A DNA stretch of 53,486 nucleotides from Vallitalea sp. (GCA_025210235.1 JAOASG010000039.1:1-53486); one strand, 5' to 3'. Shown: positions 16,260 through 25,609, numbered from the stretch's first letter. The notes: generated from the letters alone by a model not told the origin. A program made the numbers and translations.

Positions 16260-16670
16260 TTGGAGATATTAACTAAGATCAAAACAAACTGTAAAAAGTA
16301 TATAATCTTATGGTGTATATTTATGTGTTACTCAATAATTGTATTATATATATACAAAGAAAATAAATTACTAACACTAATAGGAAATCCATTTACTGTA
16401 TATATATATATTATCATTATTTTACAACATGAAAATAAGCGGTTTTCAAAGTTTATTAAGATTCATTATAAAAAGGTATGGGAAGAAGCAAAAACATGGG
16501 GAGTAGGAAATAGAATAAAGTGGAGTTGGGCATTTAATAGAAAAGACGTTGGTAATACTGCTATTAGTGATATTAAAGAAGCATACATTAAAACAATATT
16601 GACAATATATATACTAGGTATTCTAACGTTTCCTTTATTTGGTATAGTAGGTATTCTATTGAATAAATAA
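16260..16670 (+). CDS. Small membrane protein, putative immunity
   Basis: 136 residues with a TTG start behind AAAGGTGG (16240-16247). Membrane segments are at about residues 13-32 (YIILWCIFMCYSIIVLYIYK), 37-55 and 112-132 (ILTIYILGILTFPLFGIVGI). Between them is a soluble loop (HYKKVWEEAKTWGVGNRIKW). The family is not recognised. Small multi-pass proteins behind toxin remnants are usually immunity proteins against membrane- or wall-acting toxins, which is the working guess here. Confidence 0.5.
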   Translation: MEILTKIKTNCKKYIILWCIFMCYSIIVLYIYKENKLLTLIGNPFTVYIYIIIILQHENKRFSKFIKIHYKKVWEEAKTWGVGNRIKWSWAFNRKDVGNTAISDIKEAYIKTILTIYILGILTFPLFGIVGILLNK

Positions 16671-16870
16671 ATTAACCGACCTATAAAAGTATTACTTCTT
16701 ACTGTGATATCTAGCGATTTAAATTAGATATCAATTTACTTCTTCCCTTAAAGAGATATAAGTGTATAATAAGGGAATTACTTATTCCAGAATTAATATT
16801 ATATCCGTATATCAGTTTACAAATATTCAAAAGGTATTGTAGAACTTTTTAAAAATAAGGAAGTGTTAAG

Positions 16871-17464
16871 ATGGGGTCTATATTAGAAGTAACAATGTAT
16901 TATAATGAGATACTTCTGTTTGATGAAATCATTAAACAAATAGATTTTAAAAATTATAAGATAGATATTAAAAATATTGAAATACTTGATGATTGGGAAT
17001 ATACCAATCATCAAGTATTATATTATAGTAATAGTAAATTAGATATAGAAAAAATAGTATTAGAAAATAAAATTATAATTATAAATTTTACAGTAAATAA
17101 TTTTATATGTGGATATCATATATCAAAGATTAATCAAGATACTTATGAAAGTTGTATATGGTTAAATACTTATGGATTAGATTTTTTGGATATAGATAGG
17201 ATAACAAATAAAAATAAATTTTTTTATGATGTTATGACTAAAAAAATAATTAACAGCATTAACAGTAATAAATTATTATTTATTGGAATAGGCATAGAAC
17301 CTTTAATTGAGTACAATAAAGATTTTCAAATTGTAATTAATAAAAGTAAAAATATTATAAAATGGATATTACCTCAAAAAAAGAGCGTAGTGATAAATAA
17401 TTATTCTAAAAAAATTATAAATAAATTTTCAATATATACATTGAAAAATAATTTAAAAGAATAG
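16871..17464 (+). CDS. Putative immunity protein, family unknown
   Basis: 197 residues, Ile/Asn/Lys-rich, cytosolic. It starts at the ATG after AAGGAAG (16857-16863). Recognisable blocks are EVTMYYNEILLFDEIIKQID, DDWEYTNHQVLYY, SCIWLNTYGLDFLDIDRI and KLLFIGIGIEPLIEY. A decayed copy of its second half lies at 1966-2245, so it has been duplicated within the island. Just upstream are a hairpin (GATATCTA/TTAGATATC near 16710-16736) and a short helical reading (NIQKVL, FKNKEV) that may be another toxin-tail fossil. The role is inferred from neighbourhood. Confidence 0.6.
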   Translation: MGSILEVTMYYNEILLFDEIIKQIDFKNYKIDIKNIEILDDWEYTNHQVLYYSNSKLDIEKIVLENKIIIINFTVNNFICGYHISKINQDTYESCIWLNTYGLDFLDIDRITNKNKFFYDVMTKKIINSINSNKLLFIGIGIEPLIEYNKDFQIVINKSKNIIKWILPQKKSVVINNYSKKIINKFSIYTLKNNLKE

Positions 17465-17586
17465 ACAAAAACAGTGTATAGTACAATTATAATAAATAAA
17501 ATAAAATTATTTAGAATAAATGAAAGAGCTATATTTTTTTATATATAAAAGACAAATAAATGTAAAATATGTATAAAACAGAATAA

Positions 17587-17650
17587 GATACACCAACAAC
17601 AATGTACTATATGTATAACGGACACAAGATGTAACAGCCTTAACAAATGA
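17587..17650 (+). pseudogene. Rhs core scrap
   Basis: GATACACCAACAACAATG, then TACTATATGTATAACGGACA matches 6336-6395 of the rhs gene, with loss of GCG in CACGCAGATG and a few changes after it. It is about 60 bases long and the most distal rhs trace on the right side of the island. Confidence 0.8.
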
Positions 17651-17680
17651 TAATTAGTATTTTATAAGGGGTGATTTTTT

Positions 17681-17992
17681 ATGTTTTATATAAGAGAATA
17701 TAAACACAGAAGGTTATTGTGTACATTAATTTCATTTTTAGGTGGATATAGTTTGCATTTTATAATCTATAAGGATATTAATTTATATTTATTATTTCCA
17801 TTTAAAGCGACATGTATTATTTTTGCTATAGGAGGTTATAGATACAGTGCCAAAAAATATTTGGATTTCAATAGAAAAAGATTTATATTTACTTTAGAAA
17901 TGATTGGTTGGGCAGCAACTATATACAGTTTGTATATATATATATTCTTTGAAGTATTGCAGTGTAATGCCAAATATGTATGGATATTCTAG
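17681..17992 (+). CDS. Small membrane protein, putative immunity
   Basis: 103 residues with the start after TAAGGGGTG (17666-17674). Membrane segments are at about residues 13-30 (TLISFLGGYSLHFIIY), 36-52 (YLLFPFKATCIIFAIGGY) and 70-92 (FTLEMIGWAATIYSLYIYIF), joined by a basic loop (RYSAKKYLDFNRKR). The family is not recognised. It follows an rhs scrap and is the last gene of the island. Confidence 0.5.
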   Translation: MFYIREYKHRRLLCTLISFLGGYSLHFIIYKDINLYLLFPFKATCIIFAIGGYRYSAKKYLDFNRKRFIFTLEMIGWAATIYSLYIYIFFEVLQCNAKYVWIF

Positions 17993-18281
17993 AAAAATCA
18001 TAAGGGGAACACCAATTTGATGTAAATACTTTAGATAGGATGATAAAAGATATCTCTTGAAGTGTTTAATAGAAATTTGAACATGCTTAATAATCCACTA
18101 TTAAGATTAAGTATAATAGATAAGTAAAAGTGAAAAATATTAATTATATAGATGTGTGGTTGTCCATAATAGTTGCACAAGGTATAAAAACTTAATCAAT
18201 ACAAATATATAAAGTGATGAAAAAACTGAGTAAGTTTTATCATTACTTTTTTATTGTAATATTTTATTTATAAAATTTTAA
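17993..18281. other. Island border region
   Basis: About 290 bases without a gene. AAATATTAATTATATAGAT near 18135 also occurs near 8649. A hairpin at 18212 closes the island. No tRNA gene or attachment site is visible. Confidence 0.4.
18212..18253 (+). terminator. Hairpin terminator at the island edge
   Basis: AAGTGATGAAAAA (18212-18224) pairs with TTTTATCATTACTT (18235-18248), with one mismatch, and is followed by TTTTTA. Confidence 0.65.
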
Positions 18282-18342
18282 TGTCCAATTGGTGCATTAG
18301 TGTCCAAATGGGTTTGACGAATAAACTACTAGCTTATAAAAT
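18282..18342 (+). promoter_or_regulatory. Promoter of the ECF operon with AraC-type direct repeats
   Basis: Two direct repeats, TGTCCAATTGG (18282-18292) and TGTCCAAATGG (18301-18311), are 19 bases apart, about two helix turns. The second ends 2 bases before a -35 box TTGACG (18314-18319). A -10 box TAAAAT (18337-18342) follows after 17 bases. Such paired direct repeats touching the -35 box are the usual layout of sites for AraC activators, and an AraC gene lies in the operon (21081). Confidence 0.65.
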
Positions 18343-18411
18343 AACTCTTGAACAATGTTATATTTGCTAATTACATTGTGTTACATAACTTATATAAATA
18401 GGAGGATTATT

Positions 18412-19017
18412 ATGTCAAATACTAAATCACAAAAACTTATAGCAAAAGATCTTATAACAATAGGAATCTTTTCAGGTATTTATTTTCTTTTTTCAGCAAT
18501 AACTAATATGCTAGGTGGAATCCATGCAATGATATGGTTTTTATCACCTTCGTTAGCAGCGTTGATTTGTGGAATTCCGTTCATGATTTTGACTGCAAAA
18601 GTTAAAAAGCCATTTACTGTATTGATAATGGGTATAATCGTAGGTCTATTATTTGGGATAACAGGTCAATTTCATATTATAGTACCAATATCATTTATAA
18701 TAACTGGTATATTAGCAGAGATTATAAGATATATTACCAAATATTCAAGTTTCAAAGGAAATGCTATTGGATATAGTATATTTGCTTTAAGTATGGTAGC
18801 TTCACCATTACCTCTCTGGATTGATACAGACAATTTCATTTCAAGAATTAAGAAATTCGGTATGCCGAAATCATACATTAATACAGTAACAAGATTAACA
18901 TCAACAAACATGTTAATAGTTATCGTTATAGTAACATTTATTTGTGGACTAATTGGAGCATTCATTGCTAGCGGTATGTTTAAAAAACATTTTAAAAAAG
19001 CTGGAGTGGTTGCATAA
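18412..19017 (+). CDS. ECF transporter S component, Trep_Strep/MptD type
   Basis: 201 residues. It is the substrate-binding membrane subunit of an energy-coupling-factor importer. The start is the ATG behind ATAGGAGGA (18401-18409), not the earlier in-frame ATG at 18355, which lacks a site. About five to six membrane helices are visible (ITIGIFSGIYFLFSAI, IWFLSPSLAALICGIP, VLIMGIIVGLLFGITG, IIVPISFIITGILAEI, LIVIVIVTFICGLIGAFI). The GGIHAMIWFL region is typical of this S family. Its stop overlaps the start of the T component by one base (TAATG). The substrate is unknown. The neighbouring siderophore-type exporters suggest a metal complex. Confidence 0.8.
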   Translation: MSNTKSQKLIAKDLITIGIFSGIYFLFSAITNMLGGIHAMIWFLSPSLAALICGIPFMILTAKVKKPFTVLIMGIIVGLLFGITGQFHIIVPISFIITGILAEIIRYITKYSSFKGNAIGYSIFALSMVASPLPLWIDTDNFISRIKKFGMPKSYINTVTRLTSTNMLIVIVIVTFICGLIGAFIASGMFKKHFKKAGVVA

Positions 19018-19703
19018 TGATTAGATTAAACACACCACCTCTAGATGCTCGTAGTACTTTGAGTATTTTATTACTTGCTAATATTGTAGCTTTTACACAA
19101 CAATTAATTTGGGTTGAGGTTGGTTTTTTATTTTCTCTTTTTGTTCTTCTTGTTATATGTGGTTGTAAAAAACAAGCTATAAAATGGGGAATTGTATTTT
19201 CTGTAATAGTAATAATTGAGCATACAATTTTTCCAAACATAGATAATGAGATTATTACATATTTTACTGTAAGTGTTATATATTTACGAAAAATGCTACC
19301 GTGCTTAATGATAGGAACTATTATAATTAAAAAGATTAAGATGCAGTATCTTATATTAGCACTAAGAAAATTCCGTTTTCCACAAGCAATAATTATACCA
19401 CTTTCAGTTACTATAAGATATATACCCTCTATTCGCGAAGAATACCACAATATTCGTAATGCTATGAGATTAAGAAATATTAGGGGGCTAAAAAGGATTG
19501 AATATACTATTGTTCCAATTATGATAAGTGCAACAAATACATCTGACGAACTTTCAGCTGCCGCAGTAACAAGAGGGATTGAGAATCCATGTGTAAAAAC
19601 AAGTATAGTTAATATGGAATTTAAGTTACTTGATTACATATCAATTATTGTTACAGTGTGCTTTGCAATTCTTGCAATCTTATCGAGAGGAGGAATGATA
19701 TGA
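19017..19703 (+). CDS. ECF transporter transmembrane T component
   Basis: 228 residues, with about five membrane helices. It carries the cytoplasmic coupling region typical of EcfT/CbiQ: MRLRNIRGLKR near residue 150 and AAAVTRGIEN near residue 182. The second is the Ala-Arg-Gly motif that contacts the ATPases. It would bind the S component (18412) and the double ATPase (19700). It overlaps both neighbours by 1 to 4 bases, so the three are translationally coupled. Confidence 0.8.
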   Translation: MIRLNTPPLDARSTLSILLLANIVAFTQQLIWVEVGFLFSLFVLLVICGCKKQAIKWGIVFSVIVIIEHTIFPNIDNEIITYFTVSVIYLRKMLPCLMIGTIIIKKIKMQYLILALRKFRFPQAIIIPLSVTIRYIPSIREEYHNIRNAMRLRNIRGLKRIEYTIVPIMISATNTSDELSAAAVTRGIENPCVKTSIVNMEFKLLDYISIIVTVCFAILAILSRGGMI

Positions 19704-21070
19704 TCAATATTGAAAATGTGAATTTTTCTTATGCTGGTGAGAACAAAGCGTTAAGTAATATTAATCTTAATATAAAAAAAGGAGAATGCATTATCCTTTG
19801 TGGAAAAAGTGGGTGTGGTAAAACTACAGTTACAAAACTAATAAATGGCTTAATTCCACATTTCTATGAAGAATGCTCACTAACAGGAAACGTAACTATA
19901 GATGGAAAAAAAGTCATAGATACTAAAATGTATGAGTTAGCAAAAACTGTAGGTTCAGTATTTCAAAATCCTAAATCTCAATTTTTTCATCTTAACTCAG
20001 ATGCGGAGCTTGCTTTTGGTTTAGAAAACTGTGGTATTCCTCAAGAAGAAATGATCAAAAGAATTTCATATACTATTACAGAACTTAATATTAAAAAGCT
20101 TACTAATAGAAGTATATTTGATATGTCAGGAGGAGAAAAACAAAATTTAGCATTTGCCTGTGTATATGCTATGAATCCTGATATTTATGTACTTGATGAG
20201 CCTACTGCTAATCTTGATGAAGCTACTATAGAAATATTAAAAGAACAGATAAAGCATGTGAAAGCACAAGGTAAAACTGTTATAATTGCAGAACATCGTT
20301 TATGGTTTCTAGCAGACGTTGTTGACCGTGCAGTTTACATGGAGAATGGTAATATAGTACATATTTATAATAGAGATGAATTTCTTTCATTAACAGATGA
20401 ACAAAGAATAAAAATGGGGCTACGCCGTTTAATACAAAAAAAACAACAGTTTACTTCAATAGATAATAATGGGTGTTTTACTATTAATAATTTATGTTGT
20501 GAAATGAAAAATAAGACTATTTTTGAAAATATAAATTTTGGAGTATCTAATGGAGAAATCTTAGGAATTACTGGTTCTAATGGTGCTGGAAAATCAATGT
20601 TACTAAAATGTATTGCAGGTTTAAAAGAACCAACAAGTGGTAGTATTTCATTAGATAATAAAAAACTTAAGAAAAAAACAAGAAATAAACTTTGCTATAT
20701 GATTATGCAAGATGTTAATCATCAATTATTTTCTGATAGTGTATTTGGAGAATGTGAGATATCTAATGATGACGTAGATCATGAACTAATACATAATACG
20801 TTAGGAGAATTTGATTTAACAGAATTTGAAGAAAATCATCCAATGGCATTGTCAGGAGGACAAAAGCAAAGACTTGCCATTGCAACAGGAGTTCTTTGCT
20901 CAAAAAAAGTTATTTTATTTGATGAACCAACAAGTGGGCTTGACTTAGAGCATATGAATTCAGTTGGCGATATGTTGCAAAAGCTTGCTCAAAAAGGACA
21001 TATTATAATTGTAGTTACCCACGATAATGAATTACTAGAATGCTGTGCAGATAAAATAATACGAATGTGA
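19700..21070 (+). CDS. ECF transporter double ATPase (fused EcfA1-EcfA2 type)
   Basis: 456 residues. The ATG at 19700 follows GAGGAGG (19686-19692); the earlier ATG at 19658 lies inside the T gene and is rejected. There are two complete ABC domains in one chain. Domain 1 has Walker A GKSGCGKTT (about residue 33), signature MSGGEKQ (about 140) and Walker B YVLDEPTANLD. Domain 2 has Walker A GSNGAGKSM (about 290), signature LSGGQKQ (about 381) and Walker B ILFDEPTSGLD. In most bacteria these are separate genes, but fused forms are common in Trep_Strep clusters. It powers the importer formed with the two genes before it. Confidence 0.85.
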   Translation: MINIENVNFSYAGENKALSNINLNIKKGECIILCGKSGCGKTTVTKLINGLIPHFYEECSLTGNVTIDGKKVIDTKMYELAKTVGSVFQNPKSQFFHLNSDAELAFGLENCGIPQEEMIKRISYTITELNIKKLTNRSIFDMSGGEKQNLAFACVYAMNPDIYVLDEPTANLDEATIEILKEQIKHVKAQGKTVIIAEHRLWFLADVVDRAVYMENGNIVHIYNRDEFLSLTDEQRIKMGLRRLIQKKQQFTSIDNNGCFTINNLCCEMKNKTIFENINFGVSNGEILGITGSNGAGKSMLLKCIAGLKEPTSGSISLDNKKLKKKTRNKLCYMIMQDVNHQLFSDSVFGECEISNDDVDHELIHNTLGEFDLTEFEENHPMALSGGQKQRLAIATGVLCSKKVILFDEPTSGLDLEHMNSVGDMLQKLAQKGHIIIVVTHDNELLECCADKIIRM

Positions 21071-21080
21071 GGTAGTATAG

Positions 21081-22031
21081 ATGGACGGGTATGAGTTAGG
21101 AAATAATATAGAATTAACAGTGTTTGATGATGGTGATATGGTATGCCAGATGAGAAGTAACGATGGAAATGGAGTTATTACATCTTATCAAGTATTAGAT
21201 GGAATACGAATTAATTATAATGATTTCCATATGAGTAGTTTTAGATCTGAATTTGTTTCAAATACTAATATGTTTTGCGTTGATCATTGTAAAGAGGGAC
21301 GTATTGAACAAGAAATAAAATCAGGAGTATATAGTTATATTGAAACTGGAGATTTGCGTATAGATAATCGTTTTAATCATAATACTGATTTTTACTTTCC
21401 TCTGTCTCATTATCACGGTATTACTATTGCATTTGAGGTGGATAAAGCAGATGCTTCCATCAAAAAAATATTTCCTGATTTTCCTGTTTCAGTTGTTATC
21501 TTAAGTAAAAAATTTTGTCATAATAATAGAAATTATTTTTTGAGAAGTGCCACATCTATCGAGCATATTTTTTCAGAATTATATAATGTACCACAAGAAA
21601 TTAAATTATATTATTATAAGATAAAAGTTTTAGAGCTTCTATTGTTTTTAAGTGGATTGGAAATTGATGATAGTGAAATAATAAAACCTTATTTTTATAA
21701 ATCACAAACTGAAAAAATAAAATCAATACATACACTTATAACATCAGACATACAAAAACATTATACCCTAGAACAGCTTTCTGAGAAGTACAATATTTCT
21801 CTTACAGGTATGAAAACCTGTTTCAAAGCTGTTTATGGGGACTCATTGTTTGCTTATCTAAGGAAATATCGCATTAATAAAGCTACAATGTTGTTAAGAA
21901 CTACAGATTTAAATATCGCTGCTGTTGCTAATGAAGTGGGGTATAATAGTCCAAGTAAATTTTCAGCAGCATTTAAAAAAGAAATTGGCATTAACCCACT
22001 TGAATATCGAAATACAAGAATGAAGAGGTGA
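21081..22031 (+). CDS. AraC-family transcriptional regulator
   Basis: 316 residues. The C-terminal 100 residues hold the double helix-turn-helix (YTLEQLSEKYNISLTGMKTC and LNIAAVANEVGYNSPSKFSA, then FKKEIGINPLEYR). The N-terminal 200 residues are a ligand-sensing domain without membrane segments. It resembles the YbtA/PchR-like regulators of siderophore operons in context and length. It sits inside the operon, 10 bases after the ATPase gene and 6 before the first exporter. The direct repeats at 18282-18311 are a plausible target for control by iron-chelate levels. Confidence 0.85.
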   Translation: MDGYELGNNIELTVFDDGDMVCQMRSNDGNGVITSYQVLDGIRINYNDFHMSSFRSEFVSNTNMFCVDHCKEGRIEQEIKSGVYSYIETGDLRIDNRFNHNTDFYFPLSHYHGITIAFEVDKADASIKKIFPDFPVSVVILSKKFCHNNRNYFLRSATSIEHIFSELYNVPQEIKLYYYKIKVLELLLFLSGLEIDDSEIIKPYFYKSQTEKIKSIHTLITSDIQKHYTLEQLSEKYNISLTGMKTCFKAVYGDSLFAYLRKYRINKATMLLRTTDLNIAAVANEVGYNSPSKFSAAFKKEIGINPLEYRNTRMKR

Positions 22032-22037
22032 TTATTA

Positions 22038-23813
22038 ATGAAAAAGAAAAGTTGGTTGTCCTACCTTTTTTCTCATGCATCATACTGTAAGGGAAAAATT
22101 ATATTATCAATAATATTATCAATTATTAGTGTAATGGCGGGACTGATACCGTTTATATGTGTTTATAATATCTTAAAAGCTTTTATAGAAAATACTGTAA
22201 CAGTAAATACAATAGTAATATGGTCTGTTATTTCAATTATTTCCTATATAATTAAAGTTGTTTGTTTTGGAATTTCTACAGGTATTTCTCATGTAGCTGC
22301 ATACACTATACTAGAAAAGATTCGCATGGGTGTAGCAGATAAATTTTTACGTGCTCCTCTAGGAAAAGTCATGGAAAAATCCATTGGAGAAATTAAAAAT
22401 ATAATTGTTGATCAGATAGAAAGTATTGAGCCACCCCTTGCTCATATGATTCCAGAAGCTATAGGCAATCTTTTACTTCCAAGTACAATATTTATATTTT
22501 TGTTAATATTTGATTGGCGTATGGCTCTTGCATCTATAGTAACTATTCCTCTTACAATGATTCCGTTTTCTATTACAATGAAGAAGAGTCAAAAAAAGTT
22601 TGAAAAATATATGGAATCTAGTAATCAAGTAAGTAGTGCAATTGTTGAATACATTGAAGGTATTCAAGTGATTAAGGCATTTGGGCAAACTGGGAAATCA
22701 TATGAAAAGTTCTCTAATGCTATTATAGATTATAAGATATTTATTCTTGAATGGATGTCAAGTACATGGGTATCTTTTAAACTCTGTTTTGCTATTTTTC
22801 CTTCCACTTTACTTGGGACACTACCAATGGGGTTGCTACTGTATACTAAAAATGTACTTACTCCTGCTGAAATATGTCTATGTTTAATGCTATCAATGTC
22901 TATGATAGGATCTTTATCAAAAATAGAAGTATTTATGAACGATTTAAAGAAAATGGGATTTACAATTTATACAGTTCAAGATTTCTTAGATATGGAAGAA
23001 CTTTCTGAGCCTATAGATAATGCTATTTTATCAGGTTATGATGTAAATCTTTCAAATGTAAGCTTTTCATATACAGAAGATAAAGAAACAGAGGTATTAC
23101 ATAGTATTAATTTGAAATTACCACAAAATAGTTTTACAGCTCTTGTAGGACCATCTGGAGGTGGAAAATCTACTGTAGCAAAATTATTATCAAGATTCTA
23201 TGATGTAACTGACGGTGAAATCAAAATAGGTGATATTAATATAAAAGATATGCCACTATCACAATTAAGCAATATTGTTAGTTTTGTCACACAAGATAAC
23301 TTTTTATTTAACTGCTCTTTGCTTGAAAATATAAGGCTGGGAAATCCAAAAGCTACTGACCAAGAAGTATATAATGCAGCAAAAGCCGCTCAATGTGATG
23401 AGTTTATACTAAAGTTTGAAGATGGATATAACACATCAGCAGGTGAGGCTGGAAATCGCCTTTCTGGAGGAGAGAAACAAAGAATAGCTATAGCAAGAAT
23501 GATACTAAAAAATGCACCTATTGTTATATTAGATGAAGCAACAGCTTTTACTGATCCAGAAAACGAAGATAAAATTCAAAGATCAATAGCTGCTTTAACA
23601 AAAGGAAAAACTTTACTAGTTATTGCTCATAGACTTTCTACTATTAAAAATGCGGATAATATTGTTGTATTAAAAAATGGTAATATTATAGCACAAGGTA
23701 ATCAAGAAGAACTTATTAAAAACTGTACTCTTTATAGAGATATGTGGAAGTCTCATATTGGTACTAAAGCTTGGGCTGTTTCCCAGAAAAAGGAGGCATG
23801 TATTAATGTTTAA
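22038..23813 (+). CDS. ABC transporter half-molecule 1 (YbtP/IrtA-like)
   Basis: 591 residues: six membrane helices in residues 15-310, then an ATPase domain. Walker A is GPSGGGKST (about residue 370), the signature LSGGEKQRIAIAR (about 474) and Walker B ILDEATAFTDPEN. The start ATG has GAAGAGGTG before it. It pairs with the next gene, which overlaps it by 8 bases, to form a heterodimer. Fused membrane-ATPase pairs next to an AraC gene and ECF genes match the transport part of siderophore loci (YbtPQ, IrtAB, Eqb proteins). There they move metal-siderophore complexes inward despite their exporter fold. Confidence 0.8.
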   Translation: MKKKSWLSYLFSHASYCKGKIILSIILSIISVMAGLIPFICVYNILKAFIENTVTVNTIVIWSVISIISYIIKVVCFGISTGISHVAAYTILEKIRMGVADKFLRAPLGKVMEKSIGEIKNIIVDQIESIEPPLAHMIPEAIGNLLLPSTIFIFLLIFDWRMALASIVTIPLTMIPFSITMKKSQKKFEKYMESSNQVSSAIVEYIEGIQVIKAFGQTGKSYEKFSNAIIDYKIFILEWMSSTWVSFKLCFAIFPSTLLGTLPMGLLLYTKNVLTPAEICLCLMLSMSMIGSLSKIEVFMNDLKKMGFTIYTVQDFLDMEELSEPIDNAILSGYDVNLSNVSFSYTEDKETEVLHSINLKLPQNSFTALVGPSGGGKSTVAKLLSRFYDVTDGEIKIGDINIKDMPLSQLSNIVSFVTQDNFLFNCSLLENIRLGNPKATDQEVYNAAKAAQCDEFILKFEDGYNTSAGEAGNRLSGGEKQRIAIARMILKNAPIVILDEATAFTDPENEDKIQRSIAALTKGKTLLVIAHRLSTIKNADNIVVLKNGNIIAQGNQEELIKNCTLYRDMWKSHIGTKAWAVSQKKEACINV

Positions 23814-25551
23814 GACAATAAAGCGAATTATTGACTGGTGTGGTGAATTTAAGGGAAAACTTTATTTAGGTTTTGTTTTTTCAATTCTTTCTACTTGGGC
23901 TATAGCAGCCCCAATTATGATAGCTGCTTATACACTAGGCTTGCTAATAGATGATGTAAGAGGAGTTTCAGAGTTTGATGAAAAATGGGTATGGCGATCA
24001 CTAATACTTATAACTTTATTTATTCTTGTGCGGTTTGTATTTGATTATCTTCGTGCAAAATACCAAGAAACTATTAGCTATGAACTTGTTGCAAGAGATA
24101 GATTAGCAGTTGGCGATATTCTTAAGCGTGTTTCTCTAGGATATTTTCAGAAAGTAAATATAGGAGAGATGTTAAACTCTATAACAACAGGACTTAGTGT
24201 TCTTGAAAGTATGGGGATAAGGATGATTGATACATTTATTGGTGGATATTTAAGCTGTATTTGTTTGTTTTTATGTCTTGTTGTATTTAATCCATATGTG
24301 GCTATGATTACTATTGCAGGAGTTAGTATTTCTTTTATATTTTTAATTCGGGTATCTAAACATAGCGTAAATAATTCTCCTGTATCAGCAGCGGCATATC
24401 GTGATATATCAAGTGCAGCAATAGAATATGCAAGAGGTCTACCTATAGTAAAATCTTTTGGGCAAAGCGGTGTTTCTATAGCTTCAATGAAGAAAGCTAG
24501 TGCAGATAGTAAAAATATTAATATAAAAATTGAGTTGGGATTTACACCAAGTAATTGTGCACATCTTATTTCATTGAAATTAGCCTCAGTAGGCATTGTA
24601 TTTGCATCCGCATATCTTACATATATAGGGCAAATGGAACTTCCAATTATGATTATGTTTTGTATGTTTTCATTCACAATTTTTGGCAAAATAGAACTTG
24701 TTACTGATTCTGCACATGTACTTGGAATTATTGATGATGCAATGGATCAACTTGATTATTTAAAAAGAGAGAAATACATAGATGAGGAAGGAAGTAATAT
24801 CTCAATTAATAATTATGATATTGAATTTGAAAATGTTTCTTTTGCCTATGAAAATAATGAAATAATTAAGAACGTTTCCTTTGAAATAAATGAAAATACA
24901 ACAACAGCTATTGTAGGTCCTTCTGGTAGTGGTAAGACCACACTTTGTTATCTTATTGCAAGGTTTTATGATGTGAATAAAGGAACTATTAGATTAGGTG
25001 GTCATGATTTAAAAGAGTTTACGTGTGACAGCCTATTATCAAATATTTCAATGGTATTTCAGAATGTATATCTATTTAATGATACTATTCGTAAAAATAT
25101 TTGTTTTGGGAAACCTAATGCCACTGAAGAAGAAATAATTGATGCAGCAAAGAAATCTCGTTGTCATGAATTTATTATGGCTCTTCCAAATGGTTATGAT
25201 ACAGTTGTAGAAGAAGGAGGATCATCACTTTCAGGAGGTGAAAGACAACGTATTTCTATAGCAAGAGCAATACTTAAAAATTCACCAATTGTAATATTAG
25301 ATGAAGCTACTGCCTCAGTTGATCCTGAAAACGAGCATCTTATTCAGGATGCCATATCAGAGCTTACAAAGAATAAAACAATTATTACTATTGCTCATCG
25401 CTTATCGACTATTGAAAATGCAGATCAAATACTTGTAGTTGATGAAGGAAAAATAGTTGAAAAAGGAACACATAAAGAGCTTTTAAGAAATAATGGAGTT
25501 TATAAGAGATTTGTAAGTATTCGTGAAACAGCAGAGGGATGGAGTATATAG
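23806..25551 (+). CDS. ABC transporter half-molecule 2 (YbtQ/IrtB-like)
   Basis: 581 residues with start at the ATG behind AAAAGGAGG (23790-23798); the in-frame GTG/ATG at 23758 lies deep in the previous gene and is rejected. There are six membrane helices in the first 300 residues. Walker A is GPSGSGKTT (about residue 370), the signature LSGGERQRISIARA and Walker B ILDEATASVDPEN. This site and that of its partner both look complete, so neither half is obviously inactive. A bidirectional terminator at 25570 ends the operon. Confidence 0.8.
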   Translation: MFKTIKRIIDWCGEFKGKLYLGFVFSILSTWAIAAPIMIAAYTLGLLIDDVRGVSEFDEKWVWRSLILITLFILVRFVFDYLRAKYQETISYELVARDRLAVGDILKRVSLGYFQKVNIGEMLNSITTGLSVLESMGIRMIDTFIGGYLSCICLFLCLVVFNPYVAMITIAGVSISFIFLIRVSKHSVNNSPVSAAAYRDISSAAIEYARGLPIVKSFGQSGVSIASMKKASADSKNINIKIELGFTPSNCAHLISLKLASVGIVFASAYLTYIGQMELPIMIMFCMFSFTIFGKIELVTDSAHVLGIIDDAMDQLDYLKREKYIDEEGSNISINNYDIEFENVSFAYENNEIIKNVSFEINENTTTAIVGPSGSGKTTLCYLIARFYDVNKGTIRLGGHDLKEFTCDSLLSNISMVFQNVYLFNDTIRKNICFGKPNATEEEIIDAAKKSRCHEFIMALPNGYDTVVEEGGSSLSGGERQRISIARAILKNSPIVILDEATASVDPENEHLIQDAISELTKNKTIITIAHRLSTIENADQILVVDEGKIVEKGTHKELLRNNGVYKRFVSIRETAEGWSI

Positions 25552-25569
25552 ATACATATAAGTAATCAA

Positions 25570-25609
25570 AAGAGTGGCTTTCTCTTAATATATGAGAAAG
25601 CCCTTTTTG
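25570..25609. terminator. Bidirectional terminator between convergent operons
   Basis: GGCTTTCTC (25576-25584) pairs with GAGAAAGCC (25594-25602). An A run lies on the left and a T run on the right, so it can serve both operons. Confidence 0.85.

Noticed and set aside
17993..18411. tRNA gene or attachment site at the right border of the Rhs island
   Set aside because: No cloverleaf-like sequence or repeat matching the left side is visible, so integration by a tyrosine recombinase is not supported.
18672..19450. Reverse-strand open frames of 97 and 152 codons in the ECF genes
   Set aside because: They mirror well-supported membrane protein genes with ribosome binding sites and coupled starts on the forward strand.
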